Shown: positions 24,902 through 33,452 of the stretch, in pieces
How positions within the stretch are numbered: position 1 is the stretch's first letter
Layout: the number at the start of each line of letters is the position of its first letter
NCBI RefSeq assembly: GCF_023228785.1
Contig: NZ_JALOAN010000021.1
Coordinates: forward strand, 1-40,417
Direction of reading: 5' to 3'
DNA length: 40,417 nucleotides
From: Sulfurimonas sp.
GTDB taxonomy: Bacteria; Campylobacterota; Campylobacteria; Campylobacterales; Sulfurimonadaceae
Program-made: the position numbers and the translations under genes
The notes under the pieces: model-generated
Database searches by the model: none
The model's input: only the letters and a program-made list of their open reading frames with translations
What the model was told of the DNA's origin: nothing

Positions 24902-25745
24902 TGATTTTACACTAGATGCTAAAAGTATCCAAAGACTCTCCAACAAAGGACTAGCACAAGAGCATTTAAGGTCTCAAATAGTTGATAAAGAATTGGATTT
25001 ATATTTAGAACTTTGGCACTCTCAAGGTTTGGAAATTATAAAACATCATGGATCTTACTATTTCTCTACAAGATTTGCCTCTATTGCTGATGGAGAGTTT
25101 TGTATAGTTGATATTGAGACAAACGGCTCAAAAATAGATAAACATCAGATCATAGAGATAGCAGCTCTTAAGATAAAAGATGGGAAAGTTATAGATAGAT
25201 TTGAATCTCTTGTAAAATGCAAAGAGATAAATGTACATATAACTCAGATAACTGGTATCTGCGCTGAAGATACAAAAGATGCACCACCATTAAAAGATGT
25301 ACTTTACAAATTTAAAGCTTTTTTAGCTAACTCTATCTTTGTGGCACACGATGTGAAATTTGATTATAGTTTTGTATCTCTTAGTTTGCAAAAGATAGGG
25401 CTAGAACCTCTTTTAAATCGTTCTTTATGTTCATTAGCACTTGCTCAAAGAACTATAGTCTCTTACAGATATGCGCTTTCATACCTAAATGATACATTCC
25501 AACTAAATCCAGATGCAACTCATCACAGAGCTATGAGCGATGTTAAAACTACTTACGAGTTATTTAAACTCTCGCTAGAGAGTATCAAAAAGAGAGATAA
25601 AGATGTTAAGAGTGTTGAGAATCTTATAAAGTTTTCTAAAGATGCTAAAAGATTAAAAAGACCAAAATTTGACCCTCTTTTGTTAGAGAACCAAGAAGAA
25701 GAAAAAGAAGAGGTTAAAAAAGAAGATTCAGCTTACTCTGCGTAA
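24891..25745 (+). CDS. dnaQ: DnaQ-like 3'-5' exonuclease
   Basis: The 284-residue protein contains a DEDDh exonuclease core: Exo I VDIETNG (about 78-84), Exo II VAHDVKFDYSF and Exo III HHRAMSDVKTT, with all acidic residues and the catalytic histidine. It may act as the proofreading epsilon subunit of DNA polymerase III or as a related nuclease. The first 70 residues form an extra N-terminal domain not found in E. coli DnaQ, and the C-terminus is acidic (EEEKEEVKKED). The start lies within the end of trpF. The end overlaps convergent accA by 13 nt. In C. jejuni a dnaQ follows rpe, supporting the assignment. Confidence 0.9.
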   Translation: MLTNDFTLDAKSIQRLSNKGLAQEHLRSQIVDKELDLYLELWHSQGLEIIKHHGSYYFSTRFASIADGEFCIVDIETNGSKIDKHQIIEIAALKIKDGKVIDRFESLVKCKEINVHITQITGICAEDTKDAPPLKDVLYKFKAFLANSIFVAHDVKFDYSFVSLSLQKIGLEPLLNRSLCSLALAQRTIVSYRYALSYLNDTFQLNPDATHHRAMSDVKTTYELFKLSLESIKKRDKDVKSVENLIKFSKDAKRLKRPKFDPLLLENQEEEKEEVKKEDSAYSA

Positions 25746-26668
25746 GCTCCGATACCTGTTAGTTTTTCATATCTAGCTTGAAGTCTATCTTCTTTGCTCA
25801 TCTCTTTTAAAGATTTAACACTAGATAAAAAATAATCAGCAATAGCAGCAGCTGCGCTTTCTTTATCTCTGTGAGCACCAATAAGTGGCTCATCAATAAT
25901 GTCATCTATAAGACCTAATTTTTTTAAGTCTCCACTTGTGATTTTCATTGCATTTGTAGCAGCTTCGGCTTTTTTAGGATCATTCCAAAGAATTGCTGAA
26001 CAGCCCTCAGGCGAAATAACACTAAAAACAGAGTAACGCATCATAGCAAATCTATCAGCTACTCCAATAGCCAAAGCTCCACCACTTCCACCCTCTCCTA
26101 TGACTATAGAGACACTTTGGGTATCAAGTTCTGAGAGTTCTAGTAGGTTTCTGGCGATTGCCTCACTCTGGTTTCTCTCTTCAGCCCCAAGACCTGGATA
26201 TGCGCCTGGAGTATCTACCAACATCAAAAGAGGAAGTTTAAACTTTTCTGCTAATTTCGCAGCGCGAAGAGCTTTTCTATAACCTTCAGGATGAGGCATA
26301 CCAAAGTTTCTTCTTATCTTGTTTTTAGTTCCACGACCTTTTTGTTCTCCAATAACCACAACTTTTTCATCACCAATATAACCGATGTAGCATAAAATTG
26401 CAGCATCATCACGAAAGTGTCTATCTCCATGGATCTCATACTTATCACGCATTATTAGGTTGATATAGTCAAGCGCATAAGGTCTATCTATATGACGGGC
26501 AAGTTGAAGTTGTTGAAAAGGAGTTAAGTTACTAAAAGTTTTATTAACTTCCTTATCAAGATTTGCTTGAAGTTTTTCTACTTCGATCTCATCATGACGA
26601 ACACGAGCAGAGATTATATCTTCTTGAATAAATTTGATTTTATATTCAAAATCTAAATATGTTGCCAT
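25733..26668 (-). CDS. accA: Acetyl-CoA carboxylase carboxyltransferase subunit alpha
   Basis: AccA with AccD transfers the carboxyl group from biotin to acetyl-CoA, the first step of fatty acid synthesis. The 311 residues match the family: LARHIDRPYALDYI, DRHFRDDAAI, KGRGTKNKIRRNFGMPHPEG, FVDTPGAYPG-type LVDTPGAYPGLGAEERNQ, and GEGGSGGALAIGVADR. It is the last gene of the gpmI-fabG-acpP-fabF-accA cluster, starting 14 nt after fabF, with GGACTCGTA ahead of ATG 26668. Confidence 0.98.
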   Translation of the reverse strand: MATYLDFEYKIKFIQEDIISARVRHDEIEVEKLQANLDKEVNKTFSNLTPFQQLQLARHIDRPYALDYINLIMRDKYEIHGDRHFRDDAAILCYIGYIGDEKVVVIGEQKGRGTKNKIRRNFGMPHPEGYRKALRAAKLAEKFKLPLLMLVDTPGAYPGLGAEERNQSEAIARNLLELSELDTQSVSIVIGEGGSGGALAIGVADRFAMMRYSVFSVISPEGCSAILWNDPKKAEAATNAMKITSGDLKKLGLIDDIIDEPLIGAHRDKESAAAAIADYFLSSVKSLKEMSKEDRLQARYEKLTGIGAYAE

Positions 26669-26682
26669 TACGAGTCCTTTTT

Positions 26683-27894
26683 CTAGAGTTTTTTAAAGAT
26701 TAAAACACCGTTAGTTCCGCCAAAACCAAAAGAGTTACTCATAACTACATTTAACTCAGCTTTTCTTGAAGTGTTAGGAACATAGTCAAGATCACAAGCT
26801 TCGTCTGGAGTTTTATAGTTGATAGTTGGAGGGATAATTCCATCTCTCATTGCCATCAAACATGTTACTGCTTCAATGCCACCAGCTGCACCTAAACAGT
26901 GACCTATTTGACCTTTGATAGAACTCATTGGAGGACACTCTTCACCTAAAAGTTCTCTTACTGCCGCTGTTTCATTTTTGTCATTTATTGGTGTACTTGT
27001 TCCGTGTGCATTTACATAGTCAATCTTAGGCTTTCCTGCCATTTTATAAGCTGCCATCATCGCACGAGCTGGACCGTCAAGACTAGGTGTTGTAATGTGA
27101 CTAGCATCACCACTCTCACCAAAACCTATGATCTCGCCATAGATATTTGCACCACGAGCTATTGCATCTTCATAACCCTCTAAAACTAGTGCAGCTGCAC
27201 CTTCACCCATAACAAAGCCATCACGAGCAGCATCGAAAGGACGAGAAGACTCTTTTGGATTTTCATTGTTTGTTGAGAGTGCTTTCATAGCTGCAAATCC
27301 ACCAATACCAGCACCAGTTACTGCACACTCAGCAGATACAACAAGCATTCTATCTGCACCACCACACATAATAGTCTTAACCGCTTCACTTATAGCGTGA
27401 GTTCCAGCTGCACAAGCTGTGACGCTAGAGAGGTTTGGACCTCTTGTTCCATGTTCTATTGAGACAAAACCGCCCAGCATATTAACTAGTGCTGAAGGAA
27501 TAAAAAATGGAGAAATTCTTCTAGGACCTTTAGTTGCAAGTATGATAGAGTTTTTCTCAATTGCTGGTAGACCACCAATGCCAGATCCAGCACTTATACC
27601 AAATCTATCCATATCTATACCATCAGGAAGATTAGCATCGCTCATGGCTTCTGCAGCAGCCTTTAGACCAAGATGAATAAATCTATCTGCTTTTTTAACC
27701 TCTTTAGGCAGCATAACAGTTGATGCATCAAAATTTTTCACTTCTCCTGCTATTCTTACAGAGTACTCTGAAGCATCAAAAAGAGTAATCTCATCTATCC
27801 CACAAACACCATCACAAATAGCTTTAAACGAACTCTCTTTATCATTACCAACTGCATTTATCATGCCTATACCAGTTACTACAACTCTTCTCAT
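26683..27894 (-). CDS. fabF: Beta-ketoacyl-ACP synthase II
   Basis: FabF condenses malonyl-ACP with acyl-ACP in fatty acid elongation. From ATG 27894 (GGAG eight bases upstream) the protein has 403 residues, begins MRRVVVTGIGMINAVG and has the Cys-His-His triad: VTACAAGTHAI, NAHGTSTPIND and GHCLGAAGGIEA. An in-frame ATG at 27909 adds an unlikely MMESF tail. A stem-loop lies in the acpP-fabF gap. FNAPSA-type C-terminal block NSFGFGGTNG is intact. Confidence 0.98.
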   Translation of the reverse strand: MRRVVVTGIGMINAVGNDKESSFKAICDGVCGIDEITLFDASEYSVRIAGEVKNFDASTVMLPKEVKKADRFIHLGLKAAAEAMSDANLPDGIDMDRFGISAGSGIGGLPAIEKNSIILATKGPRRISPFFIPSALVNMLGGFVSIEHGTRGPNLSSVTACAAGTHAISEAVKTIMCGGADRMLVVSAECAVTGAGIGGFAAMKALSTNNENPKESSRPFDAARDGFVMGEGAAALVLEGYEDAIARGANIYGEIIGFGESGDASHITTPSLDGPARAMMAAYKMAGKPKIDYVNAHGTSTPINDKNETAAVRELLGEECPPMSSIKGQIGHCLGAAGGIEAVTCLMAMRDGIIPPTINYKTPDEACDLDYVPNTSRKAELNVVMSNSFGFGGTNGVLIFKKL

Positions 27895-27933
27895 AAAACT
27901 CTCCATCACAAAAATTTATAAAATACTCTATAA

Positions 27934-27968
27934 AACTCAGCTGCAGTCATAAAATCACAAACTGAGTT
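27934..27968 (-). promoter_or_regulatory. Stem-loop between acpP and fabF (possible attenuator)
   Basis: On the minus strand AACTCAG (27968-27962) and CTGAGTT (27940-27934) can pair across a 21-nt loop, and TTTATAG follows. It lies right after the acpP stop. It may be a partial terminator or 3'-end protector that allows much more ACP than FabF to be made. The stem is only 7 bp. Confidence 0.4.
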
Positions 27969-27983
27969 CTAAAAATATTTTGA

Positions 27984-28211
27984 TTATTTATTTTCTATAT
28001 AATCAACTACATCTTTAACAGTTTGTATCTTCTCTGCTTCATCATCAGGAATCTCGATATCAAATTTCTCTTCAAGAGCCATTACTAATTCAACTACATC
28101 AAGGCTATCAGCACCTAAATCCTCAACGAACTTTGCGTCCTCTTTTACTTCATCTGGGTTTACGCTGAGTTGCTCAACCACTACTTCTTTAATATCGTCT
28201 AAAAGTGCCAT
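27984..28211 (-). CDS. acpP: Acyl carrier protein
   Basis: ACP carries growing acyl chains on a 4'-phosphopantetheine attached to the serine of GADSLD. From ATG 28211 (AGGAG upstream; the second of two ATGs) the protein is 75 residues, highly acidic, and begins ALLDDIKEVVVEQLSV, the standard ACP. Upstream in-frame codons to 28256 do not look like ACP. It sits between fabG and fabF as in many bacteria. Confidence 0.98.
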   Translation of the reverse strand: MALLDDIKEVVVEQLSVNPDEVKEDAKFVEDLGADSLDVVELVMALEEKFDIEIPDDEAEKIQTVKDVVDYIENK

Positions 28212-28275
28212 CATAGCTCCTATTTTTTTTATTATAAAATCGCGAAATTGTAACATACATAACTTAAATAAACTA

Positions 28276-29022
28276 TTACGCCATGTTCATTCCACCGTTA
28301 ACTTTTAAAGTTTCACCTGTTATGTAACTAGAGTGATCTGATAGGAGAAATGCTGTTGCCTCCGCTACTTCCTTTGGATCTCCAAAGCGTTTCATAGGTA
28401 TTTTAGAAGTAAAACTCTCTTTTATTTCATCACTTAGTGCATCTGTCATCTCAGTTGCAATAAAACCTGGAGTTATAGTGTTGTAGCGAATGCCACTTGT
28501 TGCGGCTTCTTGTGCAAAACTCTTAGTCATGGCAATAACTCCGCCTTTAGATGCTGCATAGTTTGTCTGCCCTGCATTTCCAGTCTCACCAACAATTGAA
28601 GCAATATTTACAACTGAGCCAAACTTACTCTTTCTCATAGCTTTCATAGACTCGCGACACCCTATAAAACAAGATGTCAAGTTCGCATTTATAACGCTCA
28701 TAAACTCCTCTGTTTTCATACGAAGTGCAAGTTTGTCATTTGTTATACCAGCATTATTTACAAGATATGAAAGTTCTCCATCACAATCTACTATAGTCTT
28801 AATAGCATCTATAAATGCAGCCTCATCACTAACATCAAAGCCTATAACTGCAGCTTTTCCGCCACTCTCTTCTATTGCATCTTTTATAGCATCAGCTTCT
28901 TTTGCACCACTTCTATAGTTGATCCACACCTTTAGACCATAACCCGCCAAAGTCTTTGCAATCTCTGCACCAATACCACGACTAGAACCCGTAACTAAAA
29001 CATTTTTTCCGCTAAATTTCAC
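28276..29022 (-). CDS. fabG: 3-oxoacyl-ACP reductase
   Basis: FabG reduces beta-ketoacyl-ACP with NADPH. I start it at GTG 29022, eight bases after AAAGGA, giving 248 residues, the family size. The SDR features are NVLVTGSSRGIGAEIA (cofactor loop), NNAGIT, the SIVGE/NYAASKGG catalytic Ser-Tyr-Lys region and NTITPGFIATEMTD. An in-frame ATG at 29064 lies in the preceding hairpin-rich region and has no support. acpP follows after 64 nt. Confidence 0.97.
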   Translation of the reverse strand: MKFSGKNVLVTGSSRGIGAEIAKTLAGYGLKVWINYRSGAKEADAIKDAIEESGGKAAVIGFDVSDEAAFIDAIKTIVDCDGELSYLVNNAGITNDKLALRMKTEEFMSVINANLTSCFIGCRESMKAMRKSKFGSVVNIASIVGETGNAGQTNYAASKGGVIAMTKSFAQEAATSGIRYNTITPGFIATEMTDALSDEIKESFTSKIPMKRFGDPKEVAEATAFLLSDHSSYITGETLKVNGGMNMA

Positions 29023-29045
29023 TTTATTATTCCTTTTTACTATTT

Positions 29046-29247
29046 TATCACGCAAAACGAACAAGTCCGTTTTACTACGCTATCGCTTAGATTCCCTCAG
29101 CGGGAAGCTCTCGACACTTGTGTCTCTTTCGCGAAGCTGAAGCATCGCTTCCGAAAACCTTATCAACCACAAATTTCACATCCTTTTGGAAGCGAGGTTT
29201 TTAGGAACGCTAACCCGTGGCGTTCTCCACGATGAACCTCGTACTAT
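29046..29247. repeat. Hairpin-rich, relatively GC-rich intergenic element between gpmI and fabG
   Basis: This about 200-bp segment stands out in GC content and holds many short inverted repeats: AAAACGAAC/GTCCGTTTT, TTCCC/GGGAA, GACAC/GTGTC, GAAGC/GCTTC, GAACGC/GCGTTC, and longer-range CGCTTCC/GGAAGCG, AAAACCT/AGGTTTT and CGAGGTT/AACCTCG. It has no convincing reading frame or ribosome-binding site. It looks like a dispersed palindromic repeat or a structured RNA; I have a vague memory of similar intergenic sequences in Sulfurimonas genomes but cannot verify it. Confidence 0.6.
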
Positions 29248-30723
29248 TTAGACTAAACTACCATCCATCTCTTTTGGTATCTCTATATCCATAAGTTTTA
29301 AAACTGTTGGAGCTATATTGTTTAGTGCTCCAGGTTCTACTTTTGTAACACCTTCTGCTACTACAAAACACCAAACTTTTCCAACTGTGTGATTTGTCAA
29401 GATGCTTCCATCATCATTTCTCATCTCTTCACAGTTTCCATGATCAGAAGTTATAACCACGGAGTAGTCTTGCTCTTTTGCACACTTTAGTATGCGTCCT
29501 AACTCCGCATCTACAGCCTCCACAGCCAAAATTGCAGCTCCTTCGTCTCCAGTATGTCCTACCATATCGCCATTTGCGAAGTTTACAACTACAAAGTCGT
29601 AGCTCTCTTTCATAGCTCTAAGAACAACATCTCCAACCTCTTTTGCACTCATCTCTGGCTTCATATCGTAGGTTTTTACATTGGGTGAGGGGATTAAAAC
29701 TCTTGTCTCGTTTTCATAAGGCTCATCGATGCCACCATTTAAAAAAAATGTTACATGCGCATACTTTTCCGTCTCAGCAGTGTGAAGTTGTCTTAAACCA
29801 CGTGATGCAATAATCTCCGCTAGAGTATTTTTTGGAGCTTCTTTTAAAAACAAAACAGGATAAGAAAAAGATTTGTCATACTCTGTCATCGTAGCTATAT
29901 TTACACTTTTTTTTGTGCAAGTAAAACCATCAAAGTTACTACTTCCAAGTGCCGTCACAAGCTCTCTCATTCTGTCACTTCTAAAGTTTATTGTTAGGAT
30001 GCTATCACCATCCATAACACCCTCATAACCTTCAAATGCAACTGGTTCTATAAACTCATCACTTTCATCTTTAGCATAAGAAGCATCAATGTAATCACTC
30101 ACACTCAAGTTTGTCTTTGGCTTTGCTTCTACCATTGCTTCATAAGCTTTTTGAACTCTATCCCAGCGATTATCCCTATCCATCGCATAAAATCGTCCAG
30201 AAATTGATGCTATTTTTACACTTTTATCTATTTGTGATGCCAAGGATTCGAAGTATTTTTTTGCAGAAGTTGGTGAAACATCTCTACCATCTGTTATAAG
30301 ATGTAGAAAAACTTCTTTACTGTTTTTTGCTGCAATATTTGCAATGCCAATAAAATGATCTATGTGAGAGTGAACTCCGCCATCACTCATCAGTCCGATA
30401 AGATGAAGTCTTGGTGATTTACTAAAGAGTGTTTGTAAGACCTCATTTGATTCCAAAGTTTTTTTATTAAGTGCTAAAGAAATTTTTACTAGATCTTGAT
30501 ACAAAATCCTACCACTTCCAATACTCATATGACCAACTTCAGAGTTTCCCATCTGCCCTTTTGGAAGACCAACACTAAGCCCTGAAGTTTCTATAAGAGA
30601 GTGTGGTTCCTCTTTAAAAAGTTTGTCATAAGTGGGTTTTTTAGCTTTGTAAAATGCGTTATGCTCAGTTTTTGCGCTATAACCTATGCCATCTGTTATG
30701 ACTAAAACAGTTTTTTTTGACAA
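29248..30723 (-). CDS. gpmI: 2,3-bisphosphoglycerate-independent phosphoglycerate mutase
   Basis: GpmI interconverts 3- and 2-phosphoglycerate using two manganese ions. The 491 residues include VLVITDGIGY, the phosphorylated serine in GQMGNSEVGHMSIGSGR (Ser 61), DGGVHSHIDH, ITDGRDVSP, DRDNRWDR, and VVNFANGDMVGHTGD/ITSDHGNCEEM metal-binding blocks. The start is TTG 30723 with AAGGGAG upstream. A TATAAT at 30757-30752 is the probable -10 box. It heads a cluster of fatty acid synthesis genes but is separated from fabG by a 225-bp repeat-rich gap. Confidence 0.97.
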   Translation of the reverse strand: MSKKTVLVITDGIGYSAKTEHNAFYKAKKPTYDKLFKEEPHSLIETSGLSVGLPKGQMGNSEVGHMSIGSGRILYQDLVKISLALNKKTLESNEVLQTLFSKSPRLHLIGLMSDGGVHSHIDHFIGIANIAAKNSKEVFLHLITDGRDVSPTSAKKYFESLASQIDKSVKIASISGRFYAMDRDNRWDRVQKAYEAMVEAKPKTNLSVSDYIDASYAKDESDEFIEPVAFEGYEGVMDGDSILTINFRSDRMRELVTALGSSNFDGFTCTKKSVNIATMTEYDKSFSYPVLFLKEAPKNTLAEIIASRGLRQLHTAETEKYAHVTFFLNGGIDEPYENETRVLIPSPNVKTYDMKPEMSAKEVGDVVLRAMKESYDFVVVNFANGDMVGHTGDEGAAILAVEAVDAELGRILKCAKEQDYSVVITSDHGNCEEMRNDDGSILTNHTVGKVWCFVVAEGVTKVEPGALNNIAPTVLKLMDIEIPKEMDGSLV

Positions 30724-30751
30724 ATTTACTCCCTTTTTGTAAAATTTTGTA

Positions 30752-30757
30752 ATTATA
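30752..30757 (-). promoter_or_regulatory. Probable -10 box of gpmI
   Basis: TATAAT on the minus strand, about 28 bp before the TTG start codon, in the divergent gpmI-mraY gap. No -35 consensus seen. Confidence 0.5.
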
Positions 30758-30826
30758 CTCTTTTTTCAAAAACGACCAAATGTGATGAAATATTTTCACT
30801 TTATCATACTTTTACAATAATAAATC

Positions 30827-30832
30827 TATAAT
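30827..30832 (+). promoter_or_regulatory. Probable -10 box of mraY-murD
   Basis: TATAAT 32 bp ahead of the TTG start of mraY, with AAGGGA as ribosome-binding site between them. Confidence 0.5.
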
Positions 30833-30864
30833 GTCACTTTTAAACAACTAAGGGATTAACCACT

Positions 30865-31926
30865 TTGCTATATGCACTTCATGAATTACTCAACATAAAT
30901 ATACTTGGCTATATCACAATTAGAGCGGGAATCTCGTTTTTCTTAGCTCTTATTTTTACTCTATATCTAATGCCCAAATTTATAAGATGGTCGCAAAAAA
31001 ACTCAAGCGTTCAACCTATATATGACTTAGCACCACAAAATCACAAACAAAAAGAAAAAACCCCAACTATGGGCGGTATAATCTTTATAAGTGCTACTAT
31101 TTTAGCATCACTTTTAACCATAAAATTTTCCAATATGTTTGCTATGGGAGCCTTACTTACACTTGTTCTTTTTGCTCTTATTGGTTTTAAAGATGACATA
31201 GCAAAGATAAAGAAGAGCCAAAACGGGGCAGGCTTAAAAGCAAGAACAAAACTGCTTTTACAGATCCTAGCTTCCATTGTTATAACAGTTTATTTATGTC
31301 TTGGAGCTGGGCTTAATACTGAACTCTATGTACCATTTTTGAAAAATCCCGTTTTAAATATGGGGATGTTCTCAATGATATTTTGGTCGATTGTTATCAT
31401 CTCAACTTCAAACGCAGTAAACCTTACTGATGGACTTGACGGCTTAGCTACAGTTCCTTCTCTTGCGGCTCTTGCATCTTTTAGCATTATTATCTACTTT
31501 ACAGGAAATGCAGTAATAAGCTCTTACCTTTTAATGCCAAACTTTGATGTTGGTGAAGTAGCCATAGTAGCTAGTGCTTTGATGGGAGCTTTGACTGGCT
31601 TTTTATGGTACAACTGCCACCCTGCCGAAGTTTTTATGGGAGATAGTGGATCTTTAACTGTTGGTGCTTTTTTAGGTTATTTAGCCATCATCTCTAAAAA
31701 CGAGATCTTACTTCTTCTTATAGGATCTATCTTTGTAATAGAGACAGTCTCAGTAATACTGCAAGTTGGAAGTTACAAACTAAGAAATAAGAGAGTCTTT
31801 TTAATGGCTCCGATTCATCACCATTTTGAGATGAAAAAGTGGGCTGAGAACAAGATTATAGTTAGGTTTTGGATTATTGCAATTTTGTCAAATCTCATAG
31901 CACTCATCACTCTTAAGATCCGCTAG
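30865..31926 (+). CDS. mraY: Phospho-N-acetylmuramoyl-pentapeptide-transferase
   Basis: MraY makes lipid I by transferring phospho-MurNAc-pentapeptide to undecaprenyl phosphate in the inner membrane. The 353-residue protein has about ten membrane helices and the family motifs KEKTPTMGGIIF, LIGFKDD, NAVNLTDGLDGLA (catalytic aspartate), NCHPAEVFMGDSGSL and LMAPIHHHFE. The start is TTG 30865 with AAGGGA about ten bases upstream. The stop TAG is directly followed by the murD ATG with no gap. Confidence 0.98.
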   Translation: MLYALHELLNINILGYITIRAGISFFLALIFTLYLMPKFIRWSQKNSSVQPIYDLAPQNHKQKEKTPTMGGIIFISATILASLLTIKFSNMFAMGALLTLVLFALIGFKDDIAKIKKSQNGAGLKARTKLLLQILASIVITVYLCLGAGLNTELYVPFLKNPVLNMGMFSMIFWSIVIISTSNAVNLTDGLDGLATVPSLAALASFSIIIYFTGNAVISSYLLMPNFDVGEVAIVASALMGALTGFLWYNCHPAEVFMGDSGSLTVGAFLGYLAIISKNEILLLLIGSIFVIETVSVILQVGSYKLRNKRVFLMAPIHHHFEMKKWAENKIIVRFWIIAILSNLIALITLKIR

Positions 31927-33141
31927 ATGGTCTCACTATTTGGTTATGGTAAAACCACAAAAGCCTTAGCGAAAGTCATAAAAAAAGTTACTTTTTATGA
32001 TGACAAATGCAATAAACCTTTTCGTGATGAAGATGGATTTTGGGTAAAACCATCAAATGAATTTAATCCAAAATACTCAAAAGTGGAGATCCCATCACCT
32101 GGGATCCCGCCTTCAAACCCGCTTATTACTAGGTCTAGAAACCTTATAAGTGAGTACGATTATTTTCAAAACACTAAACCTTTAAAAATTTGGATCAGTG
32201 GAACAAACGGTAAGACCACAACAACACAGATGATGCAACATCTCTTAGCATCTAAAGGAAGTCTAAGCGGTGGAAATATTGGAACTTCGCTTGGCTCTTT
32301 AGACAAAGAGGCAAAGATCTGGATCCTTGAGACTAGCTCGTTTACCATGCACTACACTAACATTGCATCGCCAAATATCTATGTTCTTTTACCTTTAAGC
32401 CCAGATCATATTAGTTGGCATGGAAGTATGAAAGAGTATGTAAATGCAAAACTAAAACCTCTATGTTTTATGAAAGAGGGAGAAGTTGCTATCATCCCAG
32501 AAGCCTACAAAGATACACCAACAGATGCGCATCTCATTACTTACAAAGACGAGGCATCTCTAGCTTCTTACTTTGGTATAGATCCTAGCCGTGTAAAGTT
32601 TCAAGGAGCCTTTTTAGCAGATGCACTCTTAGCGATGGCTGTTGATAAGATCTTGTTTGATGAGATAAACTATGAAAAGATAAACACATTTGAACTAGAA
32701 GCTCACCGTCAAGAAGAGCTAAGAGATGCTAAAGAAAGACTCTGGGTAAACGACACAAAAGCCACAAATTTAGATGCAACAATAGCTGCACTAAAGAGGT
32801 ATAAAGAGTCACATATACATCTAATACTTGGCGGAGATGACAAAGGTGTAGATCTAGATGAACTATTTAAGTTTATGCAAAACCTCTCACTTGAGATCTA
32901 TACCATAGGTTCAAACAAAGAAAAACTCTCAGATCTTGCACAAAAATACAATATGAAATTTAACACTTGTAAAAATTTAGCTGATGCAATAAAAGAGATA
33001 GATAAAAGGCTAAAAAAAGACGAAACTGCCCTACTCTCACCAGCAGCTTCAAGCCTCGATGAATTTAGCTCGTATATGCAAAGAGGCGATGAGTTTAAAG
33101 ATGCAGTTTGTAAGCTGAAATTCAGTACACAAAAGATATAA
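31927..33141 (+). CDS. murD: UDP-N-acetylmuramoyl-L-alanine--D-glutamate ligase
   Basis: MurD adds D-glutamate to UDP-MurNAc-L-Ala in the cytosol. The 404 residues are shorter than E. coli MurD (438) but have the Mur-ligase P-loop WISGTNGKTTTTQ, ETSSFTMHY, LPLSPDHISWHGSMKEY, HRQEEL, VNDTKATNLDAT and the C-terminal LLSPAASSLDEFSSYMQRGDEF. It directly abuts mraY, so both are in one operon. The first tRNA-Phe begins 18 nt after the stop with no evident terminator, so it may be transcribed with this operon. Confidence 0.97.
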   Translation: MVSLFGYGKTTKALAKVIKKVTFYDDKCNKPFRDEDGFWVKPSNEFNPKYSKVEIPSPGIPPSNPLITRSRNLISEYDYFQNTKPLKIWISGTNGKTTTTQMMQHLLASKGSLSGGNIGTSLGSLDKEAKIWILETSSFTMHYTNIASPNIYVLLPLSPDHISWHGSMKEYVNAKLKPLCFMKEGEVAIIPEAYKDTPTDAHLITYKDEASLASYFGIDPSRVKFQGAFLADALLAMAVDKILFDEINYEKINTFELEAHRQEELRDAKERLWVNDTKATNLDATIAALKRYKESHIHLILGGDDKGVDLDELFKFMQNLSLEIYTIGSNKEKLSDLAQKYNMKFNTCKNLADAIKEIDKRLKKDETALLSPAASSLDEFSSYMQRGDEFKDAVCKLKFSTQKI

Positions 33142-33159
33142 TTTCGCTCTTTAAAAGAT

Positions 33160-33235
33160 GGCCAATTAGCTCAGTCGGTAGAGCAAGTGACTGAAAATCA
33201 CTGTGTCCTTGGTTCGATTCCGAGATTGGCCACCA
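33160..33235 (+). tRNA. tRNA-Phe (GAA), copy 1
   Basis: The 76-nt sequence folds as a full cloverleaf: acceptor GGCCAAT/ATTGGCC, D-loop AGCTCAGTCGGTAGAGC, anticodon loop CTGAAAA with anticodon GAA, T-loop GGTTCGATTCC, discriminator A and encoded CCA (33233-33235). It is identical to copy 2 at 33290. Confidence 0.97.
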
Positions 33236-33250
33236 CCTCTTTTAACTGTT

Positions 33251-33278
33251 TCGTCATTCTCAACCTGATTGGGAATCT
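33251..33278. repeat. Palindromic intergenic repeat between the tandem tRNAs
   Basis: Read on the minus strand, AGATTCC, a 12-nt centre and GAATGACGA match the frame of the first hairpin unit at 23544-23571 (also AGATTCC, 12 nt, GAATGACGA), while the centre differs. Shared ends with a divergent centre suggest one family of dispersed elements. Confidence 0.6.
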
Positions 33279-33289
33279 TTTTTCATAAT

Positions 33290-33365
33290 GGCCAATTAGC
33301 TCAGTCGGTAGAGCAAGTGACTGAAAATCACTGTGTCCTTGGTTCGATTCCGAGATTGGCCACCA
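33290..33365 (+). tRNA. tRNA-Phe (GAA), copy 2; left boundary of an integrated remnant
   Basis: Identical over all 76 nt to copy 1, with a 54-nt spacer. Its 3' part (33318-33367) is repeated exactly at 34531-34580, so this copy marks the tRNA end of an integrated element. Confidence 0.97.
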
Positions 33366-33367
33366 CC
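33318..33367 (+). repeat. attL-like direct repeat within tRNA-Phe
   Basis: This 50-bp segment, from the anticodon stem to just past CCA, is repeated exactly at 34531-34580 (copy 1 of the tRNA carries it too). It is the form left by tyrosine-recombinase integration in the 3' half of a tRNA gene. Confidence 0.85.
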
Positions 33368-33452
33368 ACTTGCAAAACAAATTTTTAAAACACCCATTAA
33401 ATTTTCATTGATAATCTGTTACAATATATTTTATTAAATAAAAGAGGCAAAA

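Noticed and set aside
29046..29247. tmRNA, RNase P RNA or a known riboswitch
   Set aside because: No tRNA-like ends, tag-peptide frame or recognisable conserved core was found; it is better described as a hairpin-rich repeat.
33198..33380. Minus-strand 60-codon frame covering the tRNA-Phe genes
   Set aside because: It is the reverse complement of tRNA sequence; such tRNA-shadow ORFs are a common annotation artefact.
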